A program made the translations under genes and the position numbers. Positions 1-10,900 of a DNA stretch of 26,940 nucleotides are shown piece after piece (position 1 is the stretch's first letter; each line of letters starts with the position of its first letter). This DNA comes from Anaerolineae bacterium (GTDB taxonomy: Bacteria > Chloroflexota > Anaerolineae > Anaerolineales > Villigracilaceae): contig DQGV01000146.1 of assembly GCA_003524705.1 (NCBI GenBank), positions 462 through 27,401 on the forward strand, given 5' to 3'. The notes under the pieces were generated by a model. The model worked only from the letters and a program-made list of their open reading frames with translations. It was not told where the DNA came from and ran no database searches.

Positions 1-911
1 GTGGATATACCGCCGCAGAATTTTTCATCACTAACTTTAATAAAGGATTGCGCACAAGTCCGTTTACAATCCCAGTTTCAATGAATATCGGACCAGGCTC
101 CAACATCTCTATAAAATATGGATTCCAAGGACCTCTTGTGAATGTTGATGCGGCTTGTGCAACTGCAGCTCATTCCATTGGAAATGCATTCAACATGATA
201 CGCAACGGAAGTATACAAGCCGTTATCACTGGAGCCGCTGATTGTCCTTTTTCTCCAACTGTAGTATCTGCATGGTCAGCGATGCATGCTGTTTCGACTC
301 ATGAAGATTCCCCAGCAGAAGCCTGTAGACCTTTTAGCAAAGACCGTGATGGATTGGTGTTAGGCGAAGGTGCAGGGATTTTGATTCTCGAATCCGAAAC
401 TCATGCGTTGAATCGAGGAGTTCCTATTTTGGCAGAAATCAAAGGCTATGGTGCTAGTGCAGACAGTCATCACTTAACGCAACCTAATCAAAAAGGACCA
501 GTCAAAGCCATGCAACGTGCATTGAAAGATGCGAATATGACTATTCATGATATTGATTACATCAATGCCCATGCAACGGGAACAGAATGGAATGATAAAA
601 ACGAAACCAAAGCAATCAAAGAAGTTTTTGGTGAACACGCCTATAAAATTCCAGTAGTTGGGAATAAAGCCGCATTTGGACATTCTATTGCAGGCAGTGG
701 TGCACTGGAATTAATAGGTTGTGTTTTGTCTTTGCGTGATCAAGTTGTACCGCCTACTATTAACTATAAAATACCAGACCCTGAATGTGATTTAGATTAT
801 GTGACCAAAGGTAAGCGAGAAATGCCATTGAAAAATATTATGAGCAACTCTTTTGCGTTTGGGGGAAGCAACGCAGTATTGATTGTAGGAAAATACGAAA
901 CTGCAAATTAA
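1..911 (+). CDS. Beta-ketoacyl-ACP synthase (FabF/KS-II-like), 5'-truncated by window edge
   Basis: Thiolase-fold condensing enzyme that would extend an acyl-ACP or acyl-CoA by Claisen condensation. The frame is open from base 3, upstream of the TTG at 48, and residues typical of KS precede that TTG, so the true start lies outside the window. Visible catalytic elements are the nucleophile Cys in DAACATA (codon 156-158), the His of AHATGTEWND (570-572), and the Lys and second His of GNKAAFGHSIAGSG (666-668 and 681-683). The ending SNSFAFGGSNA is the usual C-terminal KS motif. The Lys/His block departs from the common FabF form (K-S-x-x-GH-x-x-GAAG), which suggests a specialised accessory KS rather than the housekeeping one. 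The next gene starts 13 nt downstream on the same strand, so the two are probably co-transcribed. Substrate unknown. Confidence 0.93.
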   Translation, partial: GYTAAEFFITNFNKGLRTSPFTIPVSMNIGPGSNISIKYGFQGPLVNVDAACATAAHSIGNAFNMIRNGSIQAVITGAADCPFSPTVVSAWSAMHAVSTHEDSPAEACRPFSKDRDGLVLGEGAGILILESETHALNRGVPILAEIKGYGASADSHHLTQPNQKGPVKAMQRALKDANMTIHDIDYINAHATGTEWNDKNETKAIKEVFGEHAYKIPVVGNKAAFGHSIAGSGALELIGCVLSLRDQVVPPTINYKIPDPECDLDYVTKGKREMPLKNIMSNSFAFGGSNAVLIVGKYETAN

Positions 912-924
912 TTTCTATAAGCCT

Positions 925-2562
925 GTGACAAAAAAGAAATTAACCACCTTATTGGTCTTCGCACTGACGACCATCTTTTATCTTTACACACTATCTCCCT
1001 CACTAGCATGGGGTGATGGAGTCAAACTGCAAAGTGATGCCATTCTCGGCGAATCATTCATTCTTACCGAAATGACATCTGACGAATTTATCCCAGACTC
1101 TTATCCTTTTGCAAAGGTTGGGGTTGCGGCGTGGGATCATCCTTTGTATGTGATGTTGGGTCATACGATTGTAAAAACATTTCCATTTATCAATTCACTT
1201 TGGGTAGTGAATTTTATCTCCGCAATTTTTGGGATTGCATCCGTCATTTTAGTTTTTCAACTATGTTATCAATACACAGGTTCGCTTTTCGCATCCAGTT
1301 ATGCCGCACTTGCGTTAGCGGTCTCCCATACTTTTTGGTGGAATTCGATTACACCAGAAGTTTACACGCTGTTTATCTTTTTATTACTTTTTAGCCTTTA
1401 TTTTTTTGAGGGATACGAAAAAGATAATAAACAAATCACTTTGATATATAGTGGATTCTTTTTGGGCTTAGCGGCTTCAAATCACATTCTGGCTTTTCTT
1501 GCTATGCCAGCATTGGTCTTATATTTTTTATTTTCAAAAAAATATAAACAACTTGACATCAATCATCTTAAAAGAATCATACTGGCACTATTTGTATTCT
1601 TGGCTGGCTTTTCAATTTACATCATTCAATTTTTTCGTGTTTCCCGTAGTATCCCGCTTGAACAACTCACTGGCTCATCCGTTGGCTCCACATTTTTGAG
1701 TAGCTTAGTCAACTTATCTCCAGTCATATTGGTAGAAAGCTTAATCACATACTTGCTTTTTCTTACTCTTCAGTTTGGACTTATTGGAATTATTTTAGGC
1801 ATAGTAGGATTTCGCAAAATAATTGTTAATCGTTCGCAATCTTTGTATAAGCTCATTGCATTTTTTATCATCTTCACATTGTTTGGGATTTTTTATCGTG
1901 TCACCGACCAATTTGCATTTTTTCTGACGTCACATGTGTTCTTTGCAATGCTGATGGGAATTGGTGCACATCATCTCTTTGTGACTCTTAAAGAAAAACC
2001 ACGCTTCATTCTGACCTTCATCCTGATTCTCACCATCATCTTGACTCCACCCTTCTACCATTCCATCCCACGTATTGCGGCAAAAAATGGCATAGATGAC
2101 TCCTTCCTCAAGATTCCACAAATCGGAACAGGTGTCCGCAACGGATTTGCTTATTACCTTGACCCATACAAACGTGGAGACTTTAATGCCTACAATTTTG
2201 GAATTGAAACCGTCACAAACTTAGCTCCCAATGCAATTGTTATCGCCGAATGGTACACAGATACAGATGAATATTTCGTACTGCGCTATTTTCATAAAGT
2301 AGAAGGCTTGCGTTCAGATATCACAATTTATGGATGGCCCACTGAAGACCCATTTTCATTTGATTCACAATTGGTATTGGATGTAATCGAAGATTCTTTT
2401 CCAGAACACCCTGTTTATCTTACATCACTTAGTGAGAAATTTTACGCATCTTCAAAATTGATTGAGATGTATTGCATAGTTCCTGAGAACAACTTGTATC
2501 GACTTTATGAAAAAGAAAATAATGAGCTTGAATGTTTAGATTTAAATTCTGTTACTGAGTAA
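925..2562 (+). CDS. DUF2723 / GT117-like integral membrane protein
   Basis: 545-aa polytopic membrane protein, probably a lipid-linked-sugar-dependent glycosyltransferase of the GT-C fold. Evidence: an N-terminal TM helix followed by TLSPSLAWGD, matching the DUF2723 hallmark in which an Asp after W-G (D31) sits in the first external loop; then a D-H-P-L-Y motif (residues 71-75), in the place of the family's PLY segment; then about ten hydrophobic helices up to residue ~375. A soluble C-terminal part contains EWYTDTDEYFVLRYF. The family is known as GT117 and protein-mannosyltransferase-like; which acceptor this member uses cannot be read from sequence. The start is GTG, with no strong Shine-Dalgarno, 13 nt after the ketosynthase stop, so translation may depend on coupling. 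The stop abuts a palindromic repeat that probably ends transcription. An alternative label is 'PMT-family glycosyltransferase'. Confidence 0.85.
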   Translation: MTKKKLTTLLVFALTTIFYLYTLSPSLAWGDGVKLQSDAILGESFILTEMTSDEFIPDSYPFAKVGVAAWDHPLYVMLGHTIVKTFPFINSLWVVNFISAIFGIASVILVFQLCYQYTGSLFASSYAALALAVSHTFWWNSITPEVYTLFIFLLLFSLYFFEGYEKDNKQITLIYSGFFLGLAASNHILAFLAMPALVLYFLFSKKYKQLDINHLKRIILALFVFLAGFSIYIIQFFRVSRSIPLEQLTGSSVGSTFLSSLVNLSPVILVESLITYLLFLTLQFGLIGIILGIVGFRKIIVNRSQSLYKLIAFFIIFTLFGIFYRVTDQFAFFLTSHVFFAMLMGIGAHHLFVTLKEKPRFILTFILILTIILTPPFYHSIPRIAAKNGIDDSFLKIPQIGTGVRNGFAYYLDPYKRGDFNAYNFGIETVTNLAPNAIVIAEWYTDTDEYFVLRYFHKVEGLRSDITIYGWPTEDPFSFDSQLVLDVIEDSFPEHPVYLTSLSEKFYASSKLIEMYCIVPENNLYRLYEKENNELECLDLNSVTE

Positions 2563-2616
2563 GGGCGACCCACCGATAATCAGCAAGGTATCTGGGCAAT
2601 CGTGACGGGTCGCCCC
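2563..2616. repeat. Palindromic intergenic repeat (GGGCGACCC arms), possible convergent terminator
   Basis: Arms GGGCGACCC (2563-2571) and GGGTCGCCC (2607-2615) are a 9-bp perfect inverted repeat around a ~35-nt centre. The repeat lies exactly between the convergent DUF2723 and PPTase genes and touches both stop codons. The same GGGCGA/TCGCCC theme recurs at 22535-22575, so this looks like a dispersed repeat family. It has no U-tract, so a rho-independent role is only a guess. Confidence 0.6.
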
Positions 2617-3338
2617 TACGATTTATTCCAATCCCATAAGCGAAGTTCAACTCCGTGACCTTCCACAGCAACTGCTGAACCATAATCTGCATTAACTTCA
2701 AAAGACATCAATGTCCATCGAGTCGCTTCCTTTTCATCTGGGCGGGTAGCACGGATAATGGCAGGTTCATTTGGAGCTAGGGAAACATCAAAACTTTCCA
2801 ATGGAAGTGATAAGCCTAATCCATGTGCTTTGATATATGCTTCTTTACGAGACCAACATGCAAAGAAGGCGGTCTCTCTCTGTTCAAGAGGCAAAGACTG
2901 CAACTCGTCGACTTCTGCCTTTGAGAAATATTGTTTTGCTATGACAAAAGAGGAAATGCCTTGACGGACTTTTTCAATATCCACGCCCACTCTACGATCT
3001 TGTGCAACTGCGATCAGCGCGAAATCTCCTGAATGAGAGACGTTAAATTCCATTTTGTAATTGTCTAATGCAGGCTTTCCATATTTGCTGATGGAAAATA
3101 TGGGTTGATTAGGTTGACAGCCGAGATAACGCGACAGAACATCACGCAGACTTCCGCGTGCTACAAGGAAACGATGTTTATCTTTGTCGAATTGAAATCG
3201 TGAAGCACGTTCGGTTTCGTCTGCCGAAAGGGTAGATTCCATTTGCTTAACAGAATCAGGTTCAACGTTAAGAGAGACGCGCCACACATCTACGTGCTGA
3301 GGTTGTAAATCTAAATTATCAGGGGGTTGAGTCCACAT
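2616..3338 (-). CDS. 4'-phosphopantetheinyl transferase, Sfp type
   Basis: 240-aa enzyme that transfers phosphopantetheine from CoA to the conserved Ser of carrier domains, here presumably the three carriers of the upstream megasynthase and perhaps the stand-alone ACP at 22584. Sfp-family motifs are all present: FNVSHSGD (98-105), GVDIE with Mg-binding D120 and E122, and the W-S-x-K-E-A-x-x-K block (162-170; E166, K170). Length matches Sfp-type enzymes (220-240 aa) rather than short AcpS. It is the last gene of the biosynthetic operon, starting 15 nt after the thioesterase stop; its stop codon lies within the flank of the 2563-2616 repeat. ATG start; no better upstream start. Function is secure; partner carriers are inferred from context. 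Confidence 0.96.
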   Translation of the reverse strand: MWTQPPDNLDLQPQHVDVWRVSLNVEPDSVKQMESTLSADETERASRFQFDKDKHRFLVARGSLRDVLSRYLGCQPNQPIFSISKYGKPALDNYKMEFNVSHSGDFALIAVAQDRRVGVDIEKVRQGISSFVIAKQYFSKAEVDELQSLPLEQRETAFFACWSRKEAYIKAHGLGLSLPLESFDVSLAPNEPAIIRATRPDEKEATRWTLMSFEVNADYGSAVAVEGHGVELRLWDWNKS

Positions 3339-3353
3339 AATATATCTATTTTA

Positions 3354-4106
3354 TTACAAAGATGAAAGTATTTGTTGAGTAACAGATTCTTTGGCAGTGT
3401 TGATAAAGAAATGGTCACCTTCAAAAAAGTTTGCTTCAAAATATGAGTTGGTATGAATAGCCCATGCTTCGATACGTTCACGGCTCACACGTGGGTCATC
3501 AAGCCCGCCAAAAGCGAAGATAGGACAATTTATTGGCGAAGTGGATGCAAACTGATACGTTTCAATCAATTCAAAATCGGCGCGCAAAGTAAGAAGGAGC
3601 AATTGCATTAATTCAGGCTGATTTAAAATTTCAGATGGCGTGCCGTTGAGGTCTTTTACAGATTGAAGAAATTCTATATCGGATAATGAATGAATTGGTT
3701 GATTGGGATTTGGAATATGTGGCGCACCACATGCAGACATAAAAAGGGCAATGGGTTGTGGAGAATTATTTTGTTTCAACACTTGTGCAAGTTCAAACGC
3801 GATAATGCCGCCCATGCTATGACCAAAGAATGCAAATGGTTTATCTAAGAATGGTTGAATTGCTTGATAAATGTTTTCAACCAAAATATAAAGTTTTTTG
3901 ATAGGTGGTTCTTTATAGCGTGAACCTCTGCCTGGATAATGGACAATCAAAGCTTCAATGTTATCTGGAAGTTCTTTGCACCATTTGTGAAACGCAGAGG
4001 GAGCACCGCCTGCATACGGAAAGAAGAACAGGCGAGTTTCAGCCTTTGGATTTGGTTTAGGGCAGGCAAACCACTGATTTGAATTCACTTGATTATTAAT
4101 CACCAA
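3354..4106 (-). CDS. Type II thioesterase (GrsT/SrfAD-like)
   Basis: 250-aa alpha/beta hydrolase that typically removes mis-primed or stalled acyl groups from PKS/NRPS carrier domains. Visible features: oxyanion-side FPYAGGAPSAFHKW (29-42), nucleophile elbow GHSMGG with S97, acid at FGGLDD (D203 or D204) and catalytic H232 in EGDHFF. The start is non-ATG: TTG at 4106 or GTG at 4103, both overlapping the methyltransferase 3' end (8-11 nt), so translational coupling is likely. No thioesterase domain exists in the megasynthase itself, which ends in a reductase; this fits an editing rather than a product-releasing role. Confidence 0.95.
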   Translation of the reverse strand: MVINNQVNSNQWFACPKPNPKAETRLFFFPYAGGAPSAFHKWCKELPDNIEALIVHYPGRGSRYKEPPIKKLYILVENIYQAIQPFLDKPFAFFGHSMGGIIAFELAQVLKQNNSPQPIALFMSACGAPHIPNPNQPIHSLSDIEFLQSVKDLNGTPSEILNQPELMQLLLLTLRADFELIETYQFASTSPINCPIFAFGGLDDPRVSRERIEAWAIHTNSYFEANFFEGDHFFINTAKESVTQQILSSL

Positions 4107-4908
4107 GAGTGCGTTTGGAAGTATTGAGTCGTGAAGCTATAGGTTCTGTAATGGTTTCCCATGCTTGACGAATATATTCTTTTGCCAAAATTGTCGGTGC
4201 AAATAATGGTGAATGAGCTTTTTGATTTTCAACACCATCAGGAAACATCTCTTGCAGTTTTGCGAATGTCGCCTCATCACGTACACCTAGGACCATTTCA
4301 CAAGACGTAGGCAACCACAACCAGCGAAGTCCATGAGTTTGTGCAACTTTTAAGCATGGAAGTATTCCCGACCACCAAAAATCATGCCAAACGAAAATTG
4401 TTTTTGAATGTGTGAAAGGGAGAATCGATTCAAAGTCACGTGTCACTTGTGGGTGGCTATGGTCACCGTCAATAAATACAAGATCTTGCTGATTGTTTTC
4501 AACTGCCCATGCTGTGTCTGCAGGTGAACGCCCTTTTTTATTGACAAGTAAACTCAATTCAAGTTTATTCGCCAAATCACGAGCAACTTTGGCACAAGCT
4601 TGTCCTCTTCCTTCCACTTCACTATCTAACGTTATTACCTTTTCTCCGCCATGATGGCGCATAGCATCCGCAATATAACAGGATGAAAAACCAAAAGCGT
4701 TGCCAATAATAAAAGCATGTTTAGGGCGAAACTGTTCAATCAATCTTCCAAACACAGTACATTCATCTTCTCCAATGCTGATTGGAAGCAAAGTTCCTGA
4801 TAACACTCGATGTGGACCACCTTTATTAATCAAACCACGTTTCCATACCAACGAAGTTTTAGCTACTTGCTCTAGTGCATTCACAACACGATTTAAACTG
4901 TCAGTCAC
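4096..4908 (-). CDS. Class I SAM-dependent methyltransferase (Methyltransf_24-like, probable O-methyltransferase)
   Basis: 270-aa tailoring enzyme. A Rossmann-type SAM motif is seen as AFIIGNAFGFSS (65-76, in place of the usual E-x-G-x-x-x-G), with an acidic residue at the end of beta-2 (TLDSEVEG, D95) and a possible metal-binding FIDGDHSHPQV (145-155), followed by WHDFWW (174-179). The DGDH motif resembles metal-dependent O-methyltransferases. GTG start, preceded by AGGAGA about 8 nt upstream; it lies 56 nt after the megasynthase stop and overlaps the thioesterase. In this operon it could methylate the enol of the unreduced beta-ketone or an oxygen introduced later; the true acceptor is unknown. 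Nothing in it suggests C- or N-methylation specifically. Confidence 0.85.
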   Translation of the reverse strand: MTDSLNRVVNALEQVAKTSLVWKRGLINKGGPHRVLSGTLLPISIGEDECTVFGRLIEQFRPKHAFIIGNAFGFSSCYIADAMRHHGGEKVITLDSEVEGRGQACAKVARDLANKLELSLLVNKKGRSPADTAWAVENNQQDLVFIDGDHSHPQVTRDFESILPFTHSKTIFVWHDFWWSGILPCLKVAQTHGLRWLWLPTSCEMVLGVRDEATFAKLQEMFPDGVENQKAHSPLFAPTILAKEYIRQAWETITEPIASRLNTSKRTLGD

Positions 4909-4964
4909 AGAGAATTCTCCTCTACTTATTATTTTATATGTATAACGATGTTTGAATTAGTTAC

Positions 4965-7900
4965 TTAATTCTTCACCAAAGATACAAGACCTGATTTAAC
5001 AAAATATTTTACATAGGTGTCAATCAAATTGTCATCCACTGACGGGCACACAACGGATGAACCATTCAAACCTGTAAGTGTATTGGTCAAATCAAGGCGA
5101 GGCAAACTCAAACTTTCTTTTCCAACCTGATTAATCAATGGCAGAAATGCATGGAAGGCTTCTTCAGGGAATTGTTTTGCCAAAGCATAGTAATCAGTCT
5201 TCCATTGTGCGAAAGGAAGCTGTTTGATTGGCACGCCTCTTGCCGCAATCATCTCAAAGACACCAATGAAATTGGATTGCTTAATTGACGAGAGGTGGAA
5301 AGTTTTTCCAAATGATTCGGGCTGACTAGCAAGGTGCACAATCGCATTGCTCACAAAATCCACAGGCACAATGCCGCCCATAATTTCTATGTCAGGCACT
5401 GAACCCATTTTGAAAATAGCACGCACAAGACTATAAGTCATATCACTGGTGTTTAAGATACCAGTGCGACTATCACCGAGGATATTATCTGGGCGGAATA
5501 TAGTCATAGGAATACCACGTTGTGCCGCAACACGCATCAAACCTTCTGCCACCCATTTGCTTTGACCATATCCACCAAACGGAACCCCGACTTCTTCAAG
5601 ATTCGCGTCTTCGTAACATAATGATTTATCACGCAAGTCACCTTTCATAAAGACAGAAAGTGAAGATACAAAATGAACAGGCTTGATTCTTTTTGTGCTT
5701 GCCAGTCTCAATACTTCATGAGTGCTTTCTACATTGACAGGTTTGAGTGCATGATATGGATAGACAAAGTTCACCATCGCGCCGTTGTGATAAATTACTT
5801 CAATTTCGCTTGCGAGTGTTTCGTATTGTTCGTTGGAGAGTCCGAAACGTGAATTATCTAAATTGCCGATAACAATCTTAATTCGTGGAATAAATGCTTC
5901 ATTCCAAAGTTCATAGTATTCCAAATTCTTTTTCAGTCTACGCAATCCATCTTCTTCATCTTTCGCGCGTACAAGGCAATGAATCACTCCTTGTGTTTTT
6001 TCTAATAAACTTTTCAGAAGATAAGCACCAAGAAAGCCTGTCGCTCCTGTAAGCAAAATATGCTTTGGATTTTCTATATGTTGATAGTAATTTCCATCTG
6101 CACGAATTACATCATCAAGTGCTATTTCATTTTTTAATTCGTCCAGCGAGATTTTACCGAAATTATTATTTTCACCAGCAGGTAAAGTGCGAGCTTCTTC
6201 AACTGCATTTGCAAGACCAACGATCGTTGGGTTTTCAAAAAGTTTTACAAGCGGAAGCTTCACTTGAAAATGTTCTTGCATTTGGAAGATTAACCGTGTT
6301 GCAATTAACGAATTTCCTCCAAGGTCAAAGAAATTATCGTGAATGCCGACACGTTCCAAATTCAATACTTCAGCACAAATATCAGCAATGGCTTGTTCAT
6401 CTGCATTGCGCGGTGCAACATACTCCGCACGCGTGGCAAGATTTTCTTGTGACAATGCAGGTAATGCTTTGCGATCTACTTTGCCGTTTGGTGTCAAAGG
6501 CAATGAATCAAGATTAACAAATGCAGATGGAATCATATATTCAGGAAGTTTCGTGCGCAGGAATTCTCGCAATTGATTTACATCCGCTTCTTTCTTCGGG
6601 TTAGCTGATACTACATAGGCAACCAGAGTCGCATCTGACGCATTATCCTTCCGCGCTACAACAACAGCCTGCTGAACAGACGGATGCTCTGCCAAAGCAA
6701 CTTCTATTTCACCTGTCTCAATTCGATAGCCGCGTACTTTTACTTGCTGATCACTTCTTCCAAGGAATTCAATATTTCCATCTGATAAATAACGAGCAAT
6801 GTCACCTGTTTTATAAATTAAGGACGATGAGTTAAATGGATTAGTTATAAATTTTTCAGCAGTTAATTCGGCTCGATTCAAATATCCGCGGCTCAGACCA
6901 TCACCACCGATATACAAATCACCGATGACACCTATTGGAACTTGTGCTAGATTTGCATCCAAAATGTAAATCTGTGTGTTGGCAATCGGCTTGCCAATAC
7001 TTACGCTACCTGAAATATCTTGCCGAGATTTTTGGACATGATACACAGTTGACCAAATCGTCGTCTCGGTTGGACCGTAAAGATTCCACAATTCAGCACC
7101 GCGTTGTAATAACTGGTCAGCAAGATCATTAGGCAATGCTTCACCGCCACAGAGAATCTTGAGATTCTCTTTTCCTTTCCAGCCAGCTTCAATCAACATG
7201 CGCCAAGTAGCAGGTGTGGCTTGCATCACTGTTGCATTACATCGTTCTATTTCTTTCATTAATAAATTGGGATCGAAAGCAGTTTCTTTGTCAGCAATGA
7301 CAACTTTTGCACCTGTTATTAATGGAAGATACAACTCTAATCCAGCAATGTCAAAAGATAATGTTGTAACAGCAAGCAAAGTATCGTCAGCAGTTAAACC
7401 TGGTTCCTTTTGCATAGACACAAGGAAGTTACCCAAAGCCTGATGTGAAATCATCACGCCTTTGGGTTTGCCAGTAGAACCACTTGTATACAAAATATAG
7501 GCAAGACTCTCAGAAGTATGTTTATTTTGTTTGCGAGTTTTTTTAGTTTTAGAAGATAAATCAAGTTCATCTAACAAAACTACTTTTCCAGAATATTCTG
7601 GGAATAATGACTTAAGAGAAGCTTGTGTGATTAATACAGGTGCAGCAGAGTCTTCCAACATAAAGGCAAGGCGTTCTAGTGGAAATGTTGCGTCAAGAGG
7701 CACATAAGTACCTCCCGCTTTATGAATACCTAACAAAGCGGCAAGCATTTGAGGTGAGCGATCAACGCATAAGCTAACGATTGTTTCAGGCTTTACTTTA
7801 TGTTTTCTCAAAACATCCGCGATTGTGTTTGCTGTATTATCTAATTCACGATATGTCCATTGCTGATCATGGAATACTACTGCAATTGCATCAGGTGTCT

Positions 7901-10900
7901 TTTCAACTTGTTCTTCAATGAGTTGATGCAAGCAGAGGTCACGAGGATAATCTGCTTGGGTGGCGTTAAGTTGGTCGAAGAGAATCCGCTCGGAGGTAGA
8001 AAGAAGCGGAATCGTCGAAAGAGGTGATTCGGGTGATGCAGAGATTCCATCTAATAGATTTTGGAAATGTTCAGCAAATCGAGTAATCGTAGTTGCATCA
8101 AAGAGGTCAGGGTTATAGATGAAAGATGCAGATAAGTTGTCACCAGTTTCTGCCATCATCAATGTAAGATCAAATTGCGAAGGCTGTCGTAACAAGCTCA
8201 TTGATTCGAGAGTCAAATCACCAAACTTAATTTGTGCACCAGGGATTCCAAGTGCAAGTGAATTCAAATCGCGGACGTTTTCAACATGCGCTTTTTCATA
8301 AATGAATGTTGTTTCAAATAACGGCGGACGACTTGCATCACGATGAAGAGCATGCAAACGGTCTGCTAACAATGCAGGTGGAAAATCTTGATGGTCAAGT
8401 GCATCTAAAACTTTTTGGCGAATCTGTTCAAGGAACGAAATGAAATTTGGATCATTCGCAAAATCTGCACGCATCGCAACAGGATTTACAAAATATCCCA
8501 TGATGCCTGCAAGGTCAGGATGAGTTCGTCCAGCCATTGCCGAACCAACAAGAATATCATTTTGACCACTATAACGATGCAAGAGCGTTTGAAATGATGC
8601 AAGCAAAGTCATATAAAGTGTTGCACCGTTTGATGATGCAAGTTCTTTGAGTCTTTGCGTTAATTCAGCATTGATATGAAGATGTTGCGTTTCACCGCGA
8701 TAAATTTGAATCGGTTTGCGCGGACGATCAGCAGGAAGATTCAAAATCGGCAACTCACCCGATAACTGCTCACGCCAATATTCCCAATGACGTTCTCCTT
8801 CTGCATTCGCAAGTGATTCATTTCGCCAATGTGCAAAATCTATATATGAATGATTGAGATTCAGAAGAGGTGAATCACCCCCATTTTTTTCTGTGACATA
8901 CAAGCTCATTAATTCAGAGGCAAGCAACGTCATTGACCAGAAATCAGTGATGATGTGATGAACTGCTAACAAAGCAACTGTTTCTTCTTCTGAGCGATTG
9001 AAAAGAACGACACGAAAAGCCGATTCATTTTCTAAATCAAATGAACGGAAAGCATATTCTTCAAGATTAGATTGAAGCGCTTCTTCCGACCATGAAGCTG
9101 ATTCAATTTCCTCAAGTGGAAGTGGCAACTGTGAGTGGACTCTCTGCATTGGCACGCCATCCACCACTTTGAAAGTTGTTCGCAAGACAGCATGACGATT
9201 CATCAAACCTACAAAGGCGCGACGGAACGCATCGTGGTCAAGTTTGCCAAGCAGACGAACCGCTCCTGACACGTTAAATGAAACACCCTCTGGCATGAGT
9301 TGGTCAAGTAACCACATGGCTTGTTGATTATGTGTAAGCGGATGAAAGCCATCATTATTTTGTGATGGAATCACAGTGACATTAGCTGGCTCATCTACAT
9401 GTTCAAGAAGTTGTGTTGCTAATCCTGATACAGTTGGTCCTTGAAGCAAACTTGAAACAGGCAATTGGATTCCAAGTTTTGATTCCAATGAGTTCTTGAA
9501 TTCAATCGCCATCAACGAATCAAGACCCATTGTGTCGAGAGGTTGAGTGACACTCAAACGCGCTGCATCCATTCCTAATACACGAGCAGCTTGTTTTTGA
9601 AGAAACTCTTCTAAAACTTTTTGTCGTTGGGCTGGCTCAAGAGCAAGAAGTTTTGAATGACTTAAATCATTATTCTTCGATGATGAGGTTTTAGATTTCC
9701 CATTTTTGCTACTATCAATTTTCTTTTCTTGTTTTCCATTGGAGCGTGATTTTAGAGACAATACTTCATGCTCATCATGTTTCTTTATTTTCTCTGGACG
9801 GGTTGTTACTATTTTTGATGAAGGCTCTAGCCAATATCGTTGACGGTCAAAAGGATAGTTGGGCAGATAAACTTTATTACGCGAGTACCCAGAATCGAAT
9901 CCGTGCCAATCCACATCCGCACCTTGAACATAAAGTTTTCCGAGGCTGTCTAAAATTGTTTGCCATTCATCTTGATTTTGTCGCAGGGATGGCAACCAAG
10001 CGAATTTGGATTCAGGCAAACAACGTTTTCCCATTCCCAACAAAACAGGTGCAGATCCAATTTCAATGAAAGCATCAATCCCTAAATTAGCAAGTGACCG
10101 CATTCCTGCAGAGAATTTCACTTCCGCACGGATATGGTCACGCCAGTATTTGGCATTGATAGGTTGAGTAATGACTTCACTAGTGACATTAGAGATTAAG
10201 GAAATTTGAGGATTGGAGAATTGGATACGTTTAGCAAAAGATTCAAACTTATCAAGAATTGAATCCATAAGTGGTGAATGGAAAGCATGCGAAACTGTTA
10301 ATGGCTTTGAGATGATGCCGAGTTTGGTCAATTCATCTACTACACTTTGAACAGCAGATTTCTCGCCAGAGATAACAGTGTTATCAGGTCCGTTTGTGGC
10401 GGCGATAGAAACTTTTTCTTGATAAGATTTTAATACATCTTCAATACGATTTGCATCAGCAAAGACAGCGACCATCGTCCCGTTTTGAGGTAAACCACCC
10501 ATTAAACGAGCGCGTTCTGCGATGAGTCGCAATCCATCTTCTAAACTAAAGACTCCAGCAATACATGCCGCAACATATTCACCGACACTATGACCAAGAA
10601 CTGCTTGGGGTTCAATTCCCCATGAACGCCACATTTGTGCGAGGGCATACTCAAAAGCAAAAAGTGCGGGCTGGGTATATTGAGTTTGGTGAATCGTTGA
10701 ATCGTTTTTATCTGACGAGAAAATGATTTCAAGCAAAGAGCGATTCAATATTGGATCAAGAATTTTTGCACATTCATCTAACGCATCATGAAAAGCAGGT
10801 TGAGTTTCATATAACTGCTTCCCCATTCCTACATATTGTGAACCTTGACCAGTAAAGAGAAATGCGACTTTCGGTTGTGTACCTGGTTTTGCATGACCAA

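Noticed and set aside
6065..6517. 150-aa plus-strand frame antisense to the megasynthase
   Set aside because: It is antisense to the thiolation/adenylation junction and has no recognisable domain or ribosome-binding site.
8937..8960. Heterocyclisation (Cy) domain instead of condensation
   Set aside because: The motif is HHIITDFWS, i.e. HHxxxD of a condensation domain, not DxxxxDxxS.
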